Shown in pieces: positions 5,966 to 6,585 of a stretch of DNA of 6,585 nucleotides. The notes below the pieces were generated by a model that saw nothing but the letters and a program-made list of their open reading frames with translations, did not search any database and was not told the origin of the DNA. This stretch comes from Bacillota bacterium. Lineage in GTDB: Bacteria > Bacillota_I > Bacilli_A > Acholeplasmatales > Acholeplasmataceae. The translations under genes were made by a program, and so were the position numbers. Positions within the stretch are counted from its first letter, which is position 1; each line of letters starts with the position of its first letter. The stretch is from positions 1 through 6,585 of the forward strand of contig JAEWVV010000257.1 in assembly GCA_023458995.1 (NCBI GenBank), written 5' to 3'.

Positions 5966-5989
5966 ATCCTGCTTTTGCAGGATTTTTTT
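5966..5989 (+). terminator. Terminator of pyk
   Basis: ATCCTGC (5966-5972) pairs perfectly with GCAGGAT (5977-5983) around a TTTT loop and runs into seven T (5983-5989). It begins six bases after the pyk stop codon. Confidence 0.95.
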
Positions 5990-6012
5990 ATTTAAAAACC
6001 AATGGTTGTTCA

Positions 6013-6042
6013 TTGATTTATAGAGTGATACCATGATATAAT
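6013..6042 (+). promoter_or_regulatory. Promoter of the MATE transporter gene
   Basis: TATAAT at 6037-6042 is preceded by TG at 6034-6035, giving an extended -10. TTGATT at 6013-6018 is a fair -35 at 18 bases. The predicted leader is about 15 bases, with ribosome site AAAGAGGT (6053-6060) before ATG 6065. No regulator-binding repeat is evident. Confidence 0.75.
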
Positions 6043-6064
6043 GTGTAAAGTTAAAGAGGTTAAT

Positions 6065-6585
6065 ATGAACAAATTTATTGGTGATAAAACATTTTACAAA
6101 CATCTATTTGCAGTTGCTGGTCCACTTATTTTACAGCAGCTCATTACAACATCCGTGCAGCTCGTGGATAACGTCATGGTTGGTAAACTTGGAGAAGAAG
6201 CGATTGGTGCAGTTTCTGTTGTTAACCAGCTCTATTTTATTGTTATATTAATTACCTTTGGTGCACTGGGTGGTGCAGGTGTTTTTAGTGCACAATACTA
6301 CGGCTCAAAGGATTATGATAAACTAAAACAATCATTTCGGTTTAAATTACTGATTGGCTTTGTCATCGCATGCTTGTCTTTTATTCTATTCTCTATTTTT
6401 GGTAGATCATTAATAATGATCTTCACAGATAAGGAATATACGATAGATCTTGCAATGACCTATTTAAAGTATGCAAAATGGAGTGCATTTCCGTGGATTA
6501 TATCCGTTGCTATTGCAAATACATTTCGTGAAACTGGTGTTACAAAACCACTCTTAATTATCTCAATAGTTGCAATTTTAACGAA
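6065..6585 (+). CDS. MATE-family efflux transporter, N-terminal part (runs off the window)
   Basis: The frame is open from ATG 6065 to the last base, giving 173 residues with no stop inside the window. The N-terminus has the MATE hallmark in the first helices: VAGPLILQQLITTSVQLVDNVMVGKLGEEAIGAVS (about residues 17-51). A GALGGAGVFSAQYYGSKD stretch (about 66-83) and an RETGVTKPL segment (about 156-164) follow, each between hydrophobic helices. The family uses Na+ or H+ gradients to export drugs, dyes or metabolites across the cytoplasmic membrane. A full protein would be about 450 residues, so roughly 60% lies beyond the window. The start is set by AAAGAGG four to five bases upstream. It has its own promoter and is separated from pyk by a terminator, so it is not in the pyk operon. 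The substrate cannot be predicted. Confidence 0.93.
   Translation, partial: MNKFIGDKTFYKHLFAVAGPLILQQLITTSVQLVDNVMVGKLGEEAIGAVSVVNQLYFIVILITFGALGGAGVFSAQYYGSKDYDKLKQSFRFKLLIGFVIACLSFILFSIFGRSLIMIFTDKEYTIDLAMTYLKYAKWSAFPWIISVAIANTFRETGVTKPLLIISIVAILT

Overview
The window comes from a low-GC bacterium that uses the standard code: TGA serves as a stop, at the end of the GGDEF/HD-GYP gene, and tryptophan is always TGG. Strong AGGAGG-type ribosome sites, AT-rich spacers, CCA-encoding tRNA genes and compact intrinsic terminators fit Firmicutes or a Mollicutes relative of the Acholeplasma/Izemoplasma/Erysipelotrichia kind. The exact lineage cannot be fixed from the sequence alone. All genes that can be called are on the + strand.

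Layout. (1) 1-183: the end of a tRNA operon, with a partial tRNA-Pro(TGG), a complete tRNA-Gly(TCC) and a terminator. (2) 248-1426: an accessory insertion that starts TG and ends CA. It has an 18-bp terminal inverted repeat (16/18 matches) and four short repeats inside each end, spaced about 20 bp. This end design is known from IS21-like and Mu/Tn7-type DDE transposons, but no transposase is present. Its only content is one unrecognised gene that appears broken by a one-base frameshift. The right end abuts a second copy of the last 11-14 bases of the tRNA-Gly region. (3) 1438-1717: a gene-free spacer with two terminator-like structures and an inverted repeat just upstream of the next ribosome site. 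(4) 1718-2239: a very short membrane-anchored SPFH/Band 7 protein, with its own terminator. (5) 2409-4430: a membrane-bound c-di-GMP protein with a LytS-type 5TM sensor, PAS-like, GGDEF and HD-GYP domains. (6) 4541-5959: pyruvate kinase. (7) 6065 to the window end: the start of a MATE-family efflux transporter.

The four chromosomal protein genes do not look like one operon. Each is followed by a recognisable terminator where the window allows it to be seen. Promoter-like -10 boxes lie directly before the cyclase/phosphodiesterase, pyruvate kinase and MATE genes. They are best read as independent single-gene units: membrane organisation, second-messenger signalling, glycolysis and export.

The most unusual part is 128-1437: a transposase-less element with elaborate multi-site ends, lodged beside a duplicated tRNA 3' end, with a decaying cargo gene.
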